Shown: positions 27,795 to 36,727 of the stretch, piece after piece | Layout of the letters: each line of letters begins with the position of its first letter | How positions within the stretch are numbered: position 1 is the stretch's first letter | NCBI RefSeq assembly: GCF_000954115.1 | Contig: NZ_CP010797.1 | Coordinates: 2,046,001 to 2,110,000 of the forward strand | Origin: Rhodococcus sp. B7740 | GTDB taxonomy: Bacteria > Actinomycetota > Actinomycetes > Mycobacteriales > Mycobacteriaceae | DNA length: 64,000 nt | Reading direction: 5' to 3' | Translations under genes and position numbers: made by a program | Notes under the pieces: generated by a model | What the model saw: only the letters and a program-made list of their open reading frames with translations | Told to the model about the DNA's origin: nothing | Database searches by the model: none

Positions 27795-28351
27795 GAGGCG
27801 GCACCGCAGGTGAGCGGCGACCACTGCGAGGCTGCATGGTGGACGTTCTCGATCTGCACACCGGTCTCCACCCAGGATTGCGCGGCGTCCCGCTGTTCGA
27901 GCTTCCACACCGGAACGGATGCCTTGACGATGTCTATGCAGAACTGAGCAGCCAGAAACGCGGCGACGCGATGACCCGCGGACACACAGACCAGGACACT
28001 GGCTTCACCCACCGCGACGGATCCGGTCCGGTGCAGCAGGGCGATACGGCCGATGTCGGGCCAACGCTGTTGCGCCGTCTCGGCAATCTCGAACAGGCGT
28101 CCGCGCGCGACCGACTCGTAGGACTGATAGTCGATCGACACGACCCCGTCGGTCCGTCGACCTGCGGAGTCCCTCGAATACTCGCGCACAACCCCGGTGA
28201 AGGTGACAACGGCCCCGCACCGGGGCATGGTGGCCCAGGCGGTCGCCGCCTCGACCGACAACGCGTCGGAGGTGACTGCGACTCGCACCCCGCTTGCGCA
28301 GGATTCACTGTCGTTCCCGTCCAGCTGCACGACTGTGTCGACGTCGCCCAT
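27791..28351 (-). CDS. moaE: Molybdopterin synthase catalytic subunit
   Basis: Catalytic subunit that converts cPMP to molybdopterin with MoaD. The 186-residue protein has GAVVTFTGVVREYS, IDYQSYESVARGRL, HRTGSVAVGEASVLVCVSAGHR and the active-site VPVWKLEQ. It is about 35-40 residues longer than a minimal MoaE, mainly at the N-terminus. AAAGGGG precedes the start. First gene of a moaE-moaA-moaD-moeA operon; moaC and mogA/moaB are not in the window, so the set is partial and probably supports the molybdoenzyme at 30980. Confidence 0.93.
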   Translation of the reverse strand: MGDVDTVVQLDGNDSESCASGVRVAVTSDALSVEAATAWATMPRCGAVVTFTGVVREYSRDSAGRRTDGVVSIDYQSYESVARGRLFEIAETAQQRWPDIGRIALLHRTGSVAVGEASVLVCVSAGHRVAAFLAAQFCIDIVKASVPVWKLEQRDAAQSWVETGVQIENVHHAASQWSPLTCGAAS

Positions 28352-28598
28352 GGTGCACCCCTTTCGTCGAATTCGGTTCCAGCTTGGTCCAGAGGGCTGC
28401 AGTGCATTTGACCGCCAGCGACCGTTAGTTGACCTGCAGAGACCTCGCCACGCCGTCCGGATCGGACTTTCCGGCAATGTTACGAACAGCGAATCAACCG
28501 GAAACATTGCGCGCTAACCTCGAACAAAGCTCCTGCATCGCAGTGACGACACGGTCACCAGGACCGACGACGGTGGGCTTCGACGAAAAGGGGTTCCC

Positions 28599-29624
28599 AT
28601 GCTGTCCAGATCCGGATTCTCGATACCGACTCGGACGACCAGCCGCAGTGACTGGTGCGACATGCTCAGCGAGCATTTCGTCGCACTGGACGTCGCGGAC
28701 GTGGCCGACAGCCGATTCACCGGGGCCGTCCGGTCGATGTCGCTTGCACACCTTCAGGTTTCGAGTGTCAGATCCACCACGCAGCACATCGCGCGTACCG
28801 ACTCGTTGATCGATCGGGATCGCATCGAGTACGTCCAGATCGGAATGATCAGACGCGGCTCGGCCATCGTCGTGCAGGACGGCCGCGAATGCACTCTGAC
28901 GCGGGGCGACTTCGCGATCTACGACACCTCACGCCCGTTCGACTGGATCATCGACGGCCACCCCGACGACGATCAATGGGAACTGGAGGTCTTCACCTGG
29001 CCCCGTCACATGCTTCGGCTCGACGCCCGTGAGTCCAGCGACATGACGGCGATGGCATTCGACGGATCCGCCGGATTCAGTGGGCTACTGGGCCGGTTTC
29101 TTCACGATCTGAGTTCGACGCGCTCGTCACTGGACATCACCGGAGCGCAGGCGATAGCGGACGAGGTCGGCGATCTCGTCAGCGTGATCGCCCGCAACAC
29201 CACCACGAACTCGACCGTCGACTCGCCCAGCGCAGCTCTGGTTCGGTCAGCGCAGCGGTACATCGAGGACCACCTCGCAGATACCGAGCTTTCACCCACC
29301 TCGGTGGCGTCGGCGATGTTGGTCTCGACGCGACAGTTGCATCGTGTGTTCGCCTCGAGCGGCACGACGGTGGCCCGCACCATCAGAACCAAACGGCTCG
29401 AGCGCTGCCGCCGCGAGATCGTCGGCAGCATCACTCTGGACAAGTCGCTCGGGCAGATCAGCCGGAGATGGGGCTTCGCGGACCTCGCCGTCTTCAGCCG
29501 CGCCTTTCGTGAGCAGTACGGCATGAGTCCGCGGCAGTACCGCGCCAGTGTCTGTGCCCGGTCGGACGACCCGCGTGCGGTGGCGCGCTCGACACGGCCG
29601 ACCGACCGAGAACAGAGATACTGA
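28599..29624 (+). CDS. AraC-family transcriptional regulator
   Basis: A 341-residue regulator with an N-terminal AraC-binding-like domain (IQIGMIRRGSAIVVQDGREC in one run, GDFAIYDTSRPFDWII) and a C-terminal AraC helix-turn-helix pair (VASAMLVSTRQLHRVFASSG, LGQISRRWGFADLAVFSRAFR). It is divergent from moaE (247-base gap) and convergent with the ferredoxin reductase gene, so it could control the moa operon, the molybdoenzyme operon or both. Confidence 0.9.
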   Translation: MLSRSGFSIPTRTTSRSDWCDMLSEHFVALDVADVADSRFTGAVRSMSLAHLQVSSVRSTTQHIARTDSLIDRDRIEYVQIGMIRRGSAIVVQDGRECTLTRGDFAIYDTSRPFDWIIDGHPDDDQWELEVFTWPRHMLRLDARESSDMTAMAFDGSAGFSGLLGRFLHDLSSTRSSLDITGAQAIADEVGDLVSVIARNTTTNSTVDSPSAALVRSAQRYIEDHLADTELSPTSVASAMLVSTRQLHRVFASSGTTVARTIRTKRLERCRREIVGSITLDKSLGQISRRWGFADLAVFSRAFREQYGMSPRQYRASVCARSDDPRAVARSTRPTDREQRY

Positions 29625-29629
29625 CGCGA

Positions 29630-29662
29630 CGAGCGACTCGAGTCAGTGGATCGAGTCGCTCG
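29630..29662. terminator. Bidirectional hairpin between convergent araC and ferredoxin reductase genes
   Basis: Perfect 12-base arms CGAGCGACTCGA and TCGAGTCGCTCG with a 9-base loop, just after the plus-strand stop at 29624 and overlapping the last codons of the minus-strand gene. Confidence 0.7.
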
Positions 29663-30632
29663 AATGGCCCGAAACGATCGGTGCCGAACCGTCGACGAGT
29701 GGTGCGATGTGGTTGACCGCCGTGGCGGCCTCGGCGAATCCGACCGCAATCAGCTTGACCTTGTCCTGGTGTCCGGCAACATCACCCACCGCGAATACTC
29801 GCCGACGATTGGTCCGCATCGTCCGGTCGACGGCGATATCGCGCTGGTGCTTGTCCAGACCCCACGTCCCGATGGGACCCAATGCCGCTTTGAAGCCCAG
29901 TGCGGCAACGACACTCGACACTGCGAGTCGACGGCGTTCGGTTCCGGCTCCGTCGACGATCGTCACCGATTCGACGGCGTCCGAGCCCGCGATCTCCTCG
30001 ACCTCGTACGGGGTGAGTACATCGACACTCGACCGCTCCAACAGTCCCAAGCTGTGAGCATGAGCCCGAAACTCGTTGCGGCGGTGCACCAGTACCACCG
30101 ACTTCGCGATCGGCTCCAAACTCAGAGCCCAGTCCACCGCCGAATCACCGCCCCCGACGATCATCACGTGTTCGTTGGCCAACTCGTTCAGTCTCGGCAC
30201 GAAGTAGCGAAGCCCACGATCGTGGAACTCCGAACCCGCCGGCAGCGGTCTCGGCGTGAATTTGCCGATCCCCGCTGCCACCAGAACCGCCTTCCCCACG
30301 ACGGTGACACCCTTGTCCGTCGTGATCCGGACGGCCTCCTCGGATTCTTCGAGCTCGGTCGCGACGTGTCCCATCAGATACGTCGGTTTCGCCTGCTCTG
30401 CCTGCTCCACCAAGGCGTCGACCAGATGCTGCGCTTTGATTGCCGGAAAGCCGGCGACGTCGAAGATCTTCTTCTCCGGGTACAGCGCGGCCAGCTGACC
30501 ACCGGGATGCGGTAAGGCGTCGACGACGGTGACCGTCAGCCCACGAAAGCCCGCGTAGTACGCACCGTAGAGGCCGGCCGGGCCCGCGCCGACGATGATC
30601 AGGTCACACTCGAAATCGGTTGCGTCACTCAC
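29643..30632 (-). CDS. Ferredoxin--NADP reductase, thioredoxin-reductase-like type
   Basis: FAD/NADPH enzyme of the TrxR-like ferredoxin reductase family, moving electrons between NADP(H) and a ferredoxin. The 329-residue protein has [19 protein letters not shown] (FAD), the second GxGxxG in [17 protein letters not shown], and [24 protein letters not shown]; the CxxC of true thioredoxin reductase is missing at the usual place, as expected for this family. The GTG start overlaps the ferredoxin stop (GTGA), so the two are coupled and likely physical partners. Confidence 0.92.
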   Translation of the reverse strand: MSDATDFECDLIIVGAGPAGLYGAYYAGFRGLTVTVVDALPHPGGQLAALYPEKKIFDVAGFPAIKAQHLVDALVEQAEQAKPTYLMGHVATELEESEEAVRITTDKGVTVVGKAVLVAAGIGKFTPRPLPAGSEFHDRGLRYFVPRLNELANEHVMIVGGGDSAVDWALSLEPIAKSVVLVHRRNEFRAHAHSLGLLERSSVDVLTPYEVEEIAGSDAVESVTIVDGAGTERRRLAVSSVVAALGFKAALGPIGTWGLDKHQRDIAVDRTMRTNRRRVFAVGDVAGHQDKVKLIAVGFAEAATAVNHIAPLVDGSAPIVSGHSSDSIH

Positions 30633-30943
30633 TTCTTCGCCACTTCGTCGATCGCCGGGTGGTCGTGTCCGACGGGACCGAGATCCTCCGCGCCACCCGA
30701 CGCATCGGCATCCTCGCAGAACTCCACTGCGATGTCGACGAACCGCTTCTGCTCGTCCGGGATCTTGTGTTCCCAGAAGATCGCGTCGTTGGGGCACGCG
30801 GGCATGCATTTGCCGCAGTCGACGCACTCGTCGGGATTGATGTACATCATCCGAGCACCCTCGTAGATGCAGTCGACGGGGCACTCCTCGGTGCATGCCT
30901 TGTCCAGCAGGTCGATGCACGGTTCGGTGACGACGTAGGCCAT
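30629..30943 (-). CDS. fdxA: 7Fe ferredoxin
   Basis: Seven-iron ferredoxin of 104 residues with a 3Fe-4S and a 4Fe-4S cluster. Cysteines C9, C17, C21, C25 and C40, C43, C46, C50 fit the FdxA pattern ([30 protein letters not shown]). It sits 36 bases after the molybdoenzyme and overlaps its reductase, giving a short electron-transfer operon. Confidence 0.95.
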   Translation of the reverse strand: MAYVVTEPCIDLLDKACTEECPVDCIYEGARMMYINPDECVDCGKCMPACPNDAIFWEHKIPDEQKRFVDIAVEFCEDADASGGAEDLGPVGHDHPAIDEVAKK

Positions 30944-30979
30944 CTCGAAATCCTCGTTCTCGTAGTAGGGAAGGTGTTG

Positions 30980-33160
30980 TCAGGCGTCGAGTGGTCGCAC
31001 GTCGACCAGAGTGTCCGAGAACGTCGGGGCATTCCCGAGGTCCGCGAATGCCGTCGGGTTGAGCGAGGCCGGGGTCGAGAGGGAGAGCATGTTCTTGCGC
31101 CACGCGCCCATCGCGCACACCGTCACGCCCTCCATGACCGACTTGTCCAGCTTGGCCAGGACGGTGAACTCACCGCGGTCGTTGAACACTCGAACCACAT
31201 CACCGGAGGCGACACCCCGCCGCTCGGCGTCGGCTGGGTTGATCAGCAGGGTCGGCTCCTTCTGCACCTTGCGATGCATGTCGAGATTTCCGAAGCTCGA
31301 ATTCAGGTAGGCGTGCGACTTGGGCGTCAGCAGGTTGAGCGGATACTTCTGCGCCAGTTCGGGGTTGGTGCGAGACGATTCGCGCGGCGCAATGTAGTGC
31401 GGAAGCGGATCCACCGGTTGGCCCGGCTGGTGATCGTTCGACCCCTGCCGGAAGAGGGGCAGAACGAAGTTGCCGCCCGCCGCTGCCGAGGACAGGAACT
31501 CGGTCTTGCCGGACGGCGTCCGGAAATTGCCCTCGGCGTGGGGTGCGTACTCGTCGGGACCGGGAAGATTGAGCCGCTGCCACCCGAGCTGTTTGAGCGA
31601 GTCGATCGAGATGCCCTCCATGGCAGGCGCATTCCAGTCGTACGACAGGGCTATGAGTTCCTCGTCGGTACGGGAGAACACCGGCTCGGTGAACCCCATG
31701 GCCTTGGCCAGTCGCCGGAAGAGCTCGGTGTTGGGGACCGCTTCTCCCATCGGCTCGATCGACCGATTGTTGTAGGTGACGAACAGGTGCCCCCACGAGA
31801 AGTTGATGTCGTCCTGCTCGAGCTGTGTGGTCGCCGGCAGGATGATGTCCGCGTAATCGGCTGTGTCGGTGATGAAATGGTCACTGACGACGGTGAACAG
31901 ATCCTCGCGGCTGAGCCCATCGATCATCCGTTTCTGATCCGGGCACACCACCACCGGATTCGAGTTGTAGACCATCAGCGCCTTGAGGGGCGTGTCCAGC
32001 TTCAGCCCGCCGGTCAGCGCTTCGCCGAGTTGATACAGGTTGATCACCCGCGTGCCTGGCGTCTGCAGATCCGTCTGCAGGAACTCGGGCCAGTTCACCG
32101 GGAAAGCCCACAGGGGTAGCTGCAGGATTCCGCCTCCTGGCTTACGCCAGGCACCCACCAACGACGGCAGGCAGGAAATGGCTCGGACGCTCTGCCCGCC
32201 ACCGGCGCTCCGTTCGATCGCGACACCGATGCGAATCACGGCAGGCTGACTCTGCGCGTATTCCCGCGCCAGGGTGTAGATGTCCTGGACGGGGATGCCC
32301 GTCTCCTCCGATGCCCACTGCGGGGTGTACTGCTTCACCCGCTCGGCCAGCTCGTCGAAACCGATGGTGTGACGCTCGATGTAGTCCGCGTCCGTCAGCC
32401 CCTCGTCGATGATGACGTGCATCATCGCCAGCGCGAGCGCGCCGTCGGTGCCCGGCCGGATCGGGATGTACCAACTCGCAGCCTTCGCGGTCCTGGTTTT
32501 GACCGGGTCGATCACGACGACCTTGGCCCCGCGCTTCTTGGCCTCGGCCACATACGGCCACAGGTGCAGGTTGGTGCTCATGATGTTCGACGCCCAGATC
32601 AGAATGAACTTCGAATGGACGAAGCTTTCCGGGTCGACTCCCGCCGTATCGCCGACCGTCATCGCGTACGCAGTGCACGACCCTGCGTCGCAGTAGGTGC
32701 GCTCGGCAACGGTTGCCCCGAGACGGTTGAAGAATGCGTCGCCGACGTTGAGCCCCTGCGTGATCCCCTGGGTGCCGAGGTAGTTGCACGGCATGATCGC
32801 TTCCGGGCCGAATTCCTCGGCGATGTCGGTGAACTTCTCCGCGATGGTCGCAACGGCCTCGTCCCACGAGATTCGCTCGAAGCGACCGGAGCCTTTGGGT
32901 CCGGATCGCTTGAGCGGGTACAGAACTCGATCGGGGCTGTAGACCTTGTCCAGGTAGTTGTCCACCTTCACGCACAATCCACCGTTGGTGTACGGGTTGG
33001 TCTTGCTACCGCTGACGCTGGTCGCCACACCGTCCGCGACGGTGACCACCATCGAGCACGAATCCGGACAGTCCTGGCCGCAGGCTCCGAGAACGGTGAG
33101 CTCCGCGGGGCGGTCTGCGGGAGCGTCGTCTTGGCGTGTGCCTTCTTGAACAGTCGTCAT
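30980..33160 (-). CDS. Molybdopterin-dependent oxidoreductase, DMSO-reductase superfamily
   Basis: Large catalytic molybdoenzyme, 726 residues, cytoplasmic because no Tat signal is visible. The N-terminus has a 4Fe-4S motif (CGQDCPDSC and GGLC: C27, C31, C35, C63), followed by the molybdopterin domains (LGTQGITQGLNVGDAFFNRLG, FILIWASNIMSTNLHLW, VVVIDPVKTRTA) and a C-terminal dinucleotide-binding domain (LTPKSHAYLNSSFG). The substrate is not evident. It is followed by ferredoxin and ferredoxin reductase, so it likely exchanges electrons with NADP(H). GAGGAG precedes the ATG. Confidence 0.9.
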   Translation of the reverse strand: MTTVQEGTRQDDAPADRPAELTVLGACGQDCPDSCSMVVTVADGVATSVSGSKTNPYTNGGLCVKVDNYLDKVYSPDRVLYPLKRSGPKGSGRFERISWDEAVATIAEKFTDIAEEFGPEAIMPCNYLGTQGITQGLNVGDAFFNRLGATVAERTYCDAGSCTAYAMTVGDTAGVDPESFVHSKFILIWASNIMSTNLHLWPYVAEAKKRGAKVVVIDPVKTRTAKAASWYIPIRPGTDGALALAMMHVIIDEGLTDADYIERHTIGFDELAERVKQYTPQWASEETGIPVQDIYTLAREYAQSQPAVIRIGVAIERSAGGGQSVRAISCLPSLVGAWRKPGGGILQLPLWAFPVNWPEFLQTDLQTPGTRVINLYQLGEALTGGLKLDTPLKALMVYNSNPVVVCPDQKRMIDGLSREDLFTVVSDHFITDTADYADIILPATTQLEQDDINFSWGHLFVTYNNRSIEPMGEAVPNTELFRRLAKAMGFTEPVFSRTDEELIALSYDWNAPAMEGISIDSLKQLGWQRLNLPGPDEYAPHAEGNFRTPSGKTEFLSSAAAGGNFVLPLFRQGSNDHQPGQPVDPLPHYIAPRESSRTNPELAQKYPLNLLTPKSHAYLNSSFGNLDMHRKVQKEPTLLINPADAERRGVASGDVVRVFNDRGEFTVLAKLDKSVMEGVTVCAMGAWRKNMLSLSTPASLNPTAFADLGNAPTFSDTLVDVRPLDA

Positions 33161-33280
33161 GGGGTGCTCCTCGGCATGGATATCACTGGTATGTGTTATC
33201 CGAAGCCTGCACCGCCCAGACGCTCTCGACAGGACACCGAGCGCCGTCTACTTTGCACTCTGCGCCCGAAGGCTCTGCAG

Positions 33281-34018
33281 TCAGATCAAGCCTTGCTTAC
33301 TCGCCGCGTACACGGCCTCGGCTCGTCTGGACACCGCGAGCTTGCGCATGATGTTGCTGACGTGGAATTTCACCGTCGTCGCCGAGATGAACAGGCGCGC
33401 TCCGATCATGTTGTTGGACAGGCCTGTCGCGAGCAGCCTGAGGACCTCGAGTTCACGCTCGGTCAGGCGCTCGATGCTGCTCGGTGTGCCGTTGAGAGAG
33501 CGAACGACAGCCGAGGCGCTCCGCGAGTCGAAGGCACTCTCGCCGCGCGAGACCGCGCGGATCGCGCGTACCAACTCGGTGGTGTCGACGTCCTTGACCA
33601 CGTATCCCCGCGCTCCCGCATGCACAGCCTCCACCACGAGCCGGTCGTCGAGGAAGGTCGTGAGCACCAACAGTCCGATTCCGTTGTGCGCCTTCGCCAA
33701 CTGCGCACACAAGGCGAGACCCTCGTAATCCGAACTGGCCGACAGCTTGAGATCCATCAGCACGATGTCGGGCTCCACCCGCGCGACGACGGCCAGTCCC
33801 TCCTCCCGCGTCGACGCCTCCCCCACGATCGTCAGATCCGCCTCGCGTTCGAGCACCGACCGTAGCCCTTCGCGCAGGATCGCGTGATCGTCGACCAGCA
33901 CGATGCGCACCGTGGGTGCAGCCACATGCCCTTGGCCGTCGCGGATCGTCGGTACGCTCACAGGGTGTCGCCCTTCTCCGATGTACTGCCGAGGGGATCG
34001 CTCCCGAGGGGGATTCAC
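33281..34018 (-). CDS. LuxR/NarL-type response regulator
   Basis: DNA-binding partner of the adjacent histidine kinase. The 245-residue protein has a receiver domain (VDDHAILREG with D43/D44, phosphoacceptor D89 in VLMDLKL, conserved Lys in YVVKDVD) and a LuxR helix-turn-helix (LTERELEVLRLLATGLSNNMI, SATTVKFHVSNIMRKL, in separate runs). The GTG start at 34018 overlaps the kinase stop (GTGA), which explains the longer N-terminal lead. It is the prime candidate to bind the palindromes at 36675 and 40769. Confidence 0.93.
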   Translation of the reverse strand: MNPPRERSPRQYIGEGRHPVSVPTIRDGQGHVAAPTVRIVLVDDHAILREGLRSVLEREADLTIVGEASTREEGLAVVARVEPDIVLMDLKLSASSDYEGLALCAQLAKAHNGIGLLVLTTFLDDRLVVEAVHAGARGYVVKDVDTTELVRAIRAVSRGESAFDSRSASAVVRSLNGTPSSIERLTERELEVLRLLATGLSNNMIGARLFISATTVKFHVSNIMRKLAVSRRAEAVYAASKQGLI

Positions 34019-35346
34019 ACGGTCACTCGCACTCCTCCGGTACGGGCACGCCTGATCTCGAAGACGCCACCGTGCTCGCGGGTCCGGGCCGCCATGTTCG
34101 CCAACCCTCGATGCCTGCCGTCGACGTCGGTGGACTCGGACAGATGCAGCATCATCCGCAGATGGGCCGGATCGCCGTCCCCGTCGTCGGCGATCGACAA
34201 CTGCACCTGATCGGGCGAGTAGGTCAGTCTCAGAATTGCCCGCGACGCATGGGCGTGCACCGCGGTGTTGAACAGTGCCTCACCGGCGATGCGCAGCAGA
34301 GCGTGCTCGCATTCGCTGCTCAGCTCGACCGGAGTTCCCTCCACTCGCAACGACACCTGCAACTCGTCGGGCATGTGTACCACCGACAGTTGCTCGAGCA
34401 TCTCGGGCAGGGACGTTCGATCGGCATCCTGCGGATGGTTGAGCGCATAGATCGCAGACCGCAACTGTTCGACGGCTCGACGCGTCAACTCCTTGGCCAG
34501 ATCGAGCCGTTCACCGCGCTCCTCGGCCGGAATGTCGCTGCGGCACACCTCGATCTGCATACCCGCCGACAACACCGCCTGCGTCACGCTGTCGTGCAGT
34601 TCGCGGGCGATGCGATGGCGTTCGTCGTCGAGCACCTGATGTCGATGCGCGGCGCCCAGCTGCCGCTGAGTCACCTCGAGTTCGGCGTTACGGGCCGCCA
34701 GATCCGCTGCTGTGCGGTGGGCCTGCGCGTACGCATTCTCGGTGCGTTCGAGCAACTGTCGACGACTCTGGAACAGAGCCGAATTCTGCAGTGCCACAGC
34801 CGTTTGACTCGCCAGAATGCTCAACACAGCCGCGTCGGTCGCGTCGAGCACCCGGTGGTCTCCGGTCCACGCCGCGAACGCGCCGACGACGCCACCGTCG
34901 AACGCGATCGGCACGAATGCGTGATGGGCCGAGATGACCGGACTCTGCCCGTCACCGCACGTATCCGTTCGAATCGACTCGAGGCAGTCGATGACGTCGT
35001 CCGGCAGCGGCGGACCCTCGACGTTGTCGACCAGGAACGGCGTCGCGTCCGGTCCGAGCACCAGCCGCCGGGGACCGGCATCCGGGAGCGCACCGTCGGC
35101 GAGCGCGAACACGACCCACTGCGCGCTCAGATGGGCACGAGCGGCTTCCGCGACCGCGCACACCAGCGTCTCGGGGCCGTCGACCGTCCGCACCAGAGCA
35201 CGCGAAATCAGCTCCAGCGCATAGACGACGCGTTCGAGCCGTTCGGCCGCGCCGCGATACTGGGGATAGAACGTGTTCTTGCCCGAGCGCAGTCCCGTCA
35301 ACAGCGACAGATCGGGGCCCGACGTCACATCGGGTCCCGACGTCAC
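34015..35346 (-). CDS. Sensor histidine kinase, GAF + HisKA_3
   Basis: A 443-residue, apparently soluble kinase. Residues about 45-190 form a GAF-like sensor, then a coiled-coil linker (about 195-235), the HisKA_3 dimerisation helix with the phosphorylated H251 (ARELHDSVTQAV) and an ATPase domain (LRIAGEALFNTAVHA, LSIADDGDG, HRGLANMAARTREHGG). No membrane segment is seen, so it senses a cytoplasmic signal. The start overlaps the alcohol dehydrogenase stop by 4 bases, making one adh-kinase-regulator operon; an alcohol or aldehyde signal is inferred. Confidence 0.92.
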   Translation of the reverse strand: MTSGPDVTSGPDLSLLTGLRSGKNTFYPQYRGAAERLERVVYALELISRALVRTVDGPETLVCAVAEAARAHLSAQWVVFALADGALPDAGPRRLVLGPDATPFLVDNVEGPPLPDDVIDCLESIRTDTCGDGQSPVISAHHAFVPIAFDGGVVGAFAAWTGDHRVLDATDAAVLSILASQTAVALQNSALFQSRRQLLERTENAYAQAHRTAADLAARNAELEVTQRQLGAAHRHQVLDDERHRIARELHDSVTQAVLSAGMQIEVCRSDIPAEERGERLDLAKELTRRAVEQLRSAIYALNHPQDADRTSLPEMLEQLSVVHMPDELQVSLRVEGTPVELSSECEHALLRIAGEALFNTAVHAHASRAILRLTYSPDQVQLSIADDGDGDPAHLRMMLHLSESTDVDGRHRGLANMAARTREHGGVFEIRRARTGGVRVTV

Positions 35347-36566
35347 AGCGCACTCCGGAACAGTTCGACCATCTCGAGGTGCGTCGCCGAGCGCGGATTG
35401 GTGGACATGCAGGCATCGTGCAGAGCGTTGGTGGCCAACACATCGAGATCCGACTCACTGACTCCGATCTGTGCGAGGCCGGACGGGACACCGACCTGTC
35501 GCGCGAGGCGGTCGACGCGGTCTGCCACGGCCATCGCGGCCTCCTCCGGCCGGGCTCTGCCCTCGGGAAGTCCGAGGCTCGTCGCGATGGCCACGTACGG
35601 CAGAGGATCCTCGGCTGCGTTGAAGCGAATGACATGAGGCAGCAGTACGCCGTTGATCACACCGTGCGGCAGGTCGAGCAGTCCACCCACCTGATGGCTC
35701 ATCGCGTGCGTTGCACCGAGGATCGCGTTGGTGAAAGCCAGGCCGGCTTCGAGACTCGCCTGTGCCATCGATCCGCGCGCAACCATGTCGGCGGGTTCGT
35801 CGATGGTGCGTGCCAGCTGCGACATCACCATGGTGATGGCCCGTAGCGCATGGTGATCGGTCAGTTGGTTGTGTCCGAGCGAGACGAAGGCCTCGATACC
35901 GTGGGTCAGGGCATCCAAACCCGTTGCTGCGTTGAGCCATTCGGGCATCGTGGTGAGCAGCCGTGGGTCGATCACGGTGATATCGGGGACCAGAGCTCTG
36001 CCGAGAATGGTGATCTTCGTCGAGCGCGCCGTATCGGTGACGATGCAGAACTGGGACACGTCGGCACCCGTACCGGACGTCGTCGGCACCATGACCAAGG
36101 GTGGAATCGGGCGCGTGGCCTGATCGACACCTTCGTAGTCGAGGATTCTGCCGCCGTTACCGGCCAGGATCGCAATGCCTTTGGCCGCATCCATCACCGA
36201 TCCCCCGCCGATGGCCACCAGCACATCGCAGACCGACTCGGTGTAGACCGCATACCCGGCTTCGATCTCGACATCCTTGGGATTGGGCGTCAGCTCGCTC
36301 CACACCTGGGGAAACAGGCCCTGTGCGGTGAGCAGATCGATCAGCTGACCCGCCCACCCGCTGTCGATCAGACCGGCATCGGTCACCACGAGCGGACGCA
36401 CTCCGCCCAGCCGAAGCGTCGCGTGCGCCACTTCACCCAACGAATCCTGACCGAACACGATCTCCGGGGCATGGAACTTGAGCACGCGCGGTGCCTCCGG
36501 GCGGCTGCGTCGATCATCGAGGTCGTGCAGCGCCTTGCCCACGTTCGCAGTAGCTGCCTGGTCCAC
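35343..36566 (-). CDS. Iron-type (group III) alcohol dehydrogenase
   Basis: NAD(P)-dependent Fe-ADH family enzyme of 407 residues. It shows IGGGSVMDAAKGIAI (dinucleotide binding), PTTSGTGADVSQFCIV, and the metal-binding region GLDALTHGIEAF followed by ATHAMSHQVGG and DLPHGVINGVLLPHV. It is the first gene of an operon with the two-component system, and its upstream region holds the perfect palindrome at 36675-36694. The substrate is a short alcohol by family; which one is unknown. Confidence 0.92.
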   Translation of the reverse strand: MDQAATANVGKALHDLDDRRSRPEAPRVLKFHAPEIVFGQDSLGEVAHATLRLGGVRPLVVTDAGLIDSGWAGQLIDLLTAQGLFPQVWSELTPNPKDVEIEAGYAVYTESVCDVLVAIGGGSVMDAAKGIAILAGNGGRILDYEGVDQATRPIPPLVMVPTTSGTGADVSQFCIVTDTARSTKITILGRALVPDITVIDPRLLTTMPEWLNAATGLDALTHGIEAFVSLGHNQLTDHHALRAITMVMSQLARTIDEPADMVARGSMAQASLEAGLAFTNAILGATHAMSHQVGGLLDLPHGVINGVLLPHVIRFNAAEDPLPYVAIATSLGLPEGRARPEEAAMAVADRVDRLARQVGVPSGLAQIGVSESDLDVLATNALHDACMSTNPRSATHLEMVELFRSAL

Positions 36567-36674
36567 CGTTCACACCCTCGCTGTCCATCGGCCCGAGACA
36601 TCCGGGCATGTGATTCAGGTTACAACCCTACGAGGGGGGCCCGTCGAATCCCACCAGCACCGGACCAGGTTCCC

Positions 36675-36694
36675 ACCTACCCGATCGGGTAGGT
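36675..36694. promoter_or_regulatory. Perfect 20-base palindrome upstream of the Fe-ADH/TCS operon
   Basis: ACCTACCCGATCGGGTAGGT is identical to its reverse complement. It lies about 118 bases (centre) upstream of the Fe-ADH start at 36566. The inner 16 bases recur exactly upstream of mno at 40769-40784. This is a strong operator candidate for the operon's own response regulator. Confidence 0.75.
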
Positions 36695-36727
36695 ACCCGA
36701 ACCCCGACGGTCAGGGTCGGAGGCTGC

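Noticed and set aside
33916..35637. Plus-strand frame of 573 codons opposite the histidine kinase
   Set aside because: Antisense shadow with Arg/His/Gln-rich sequence and no domain.
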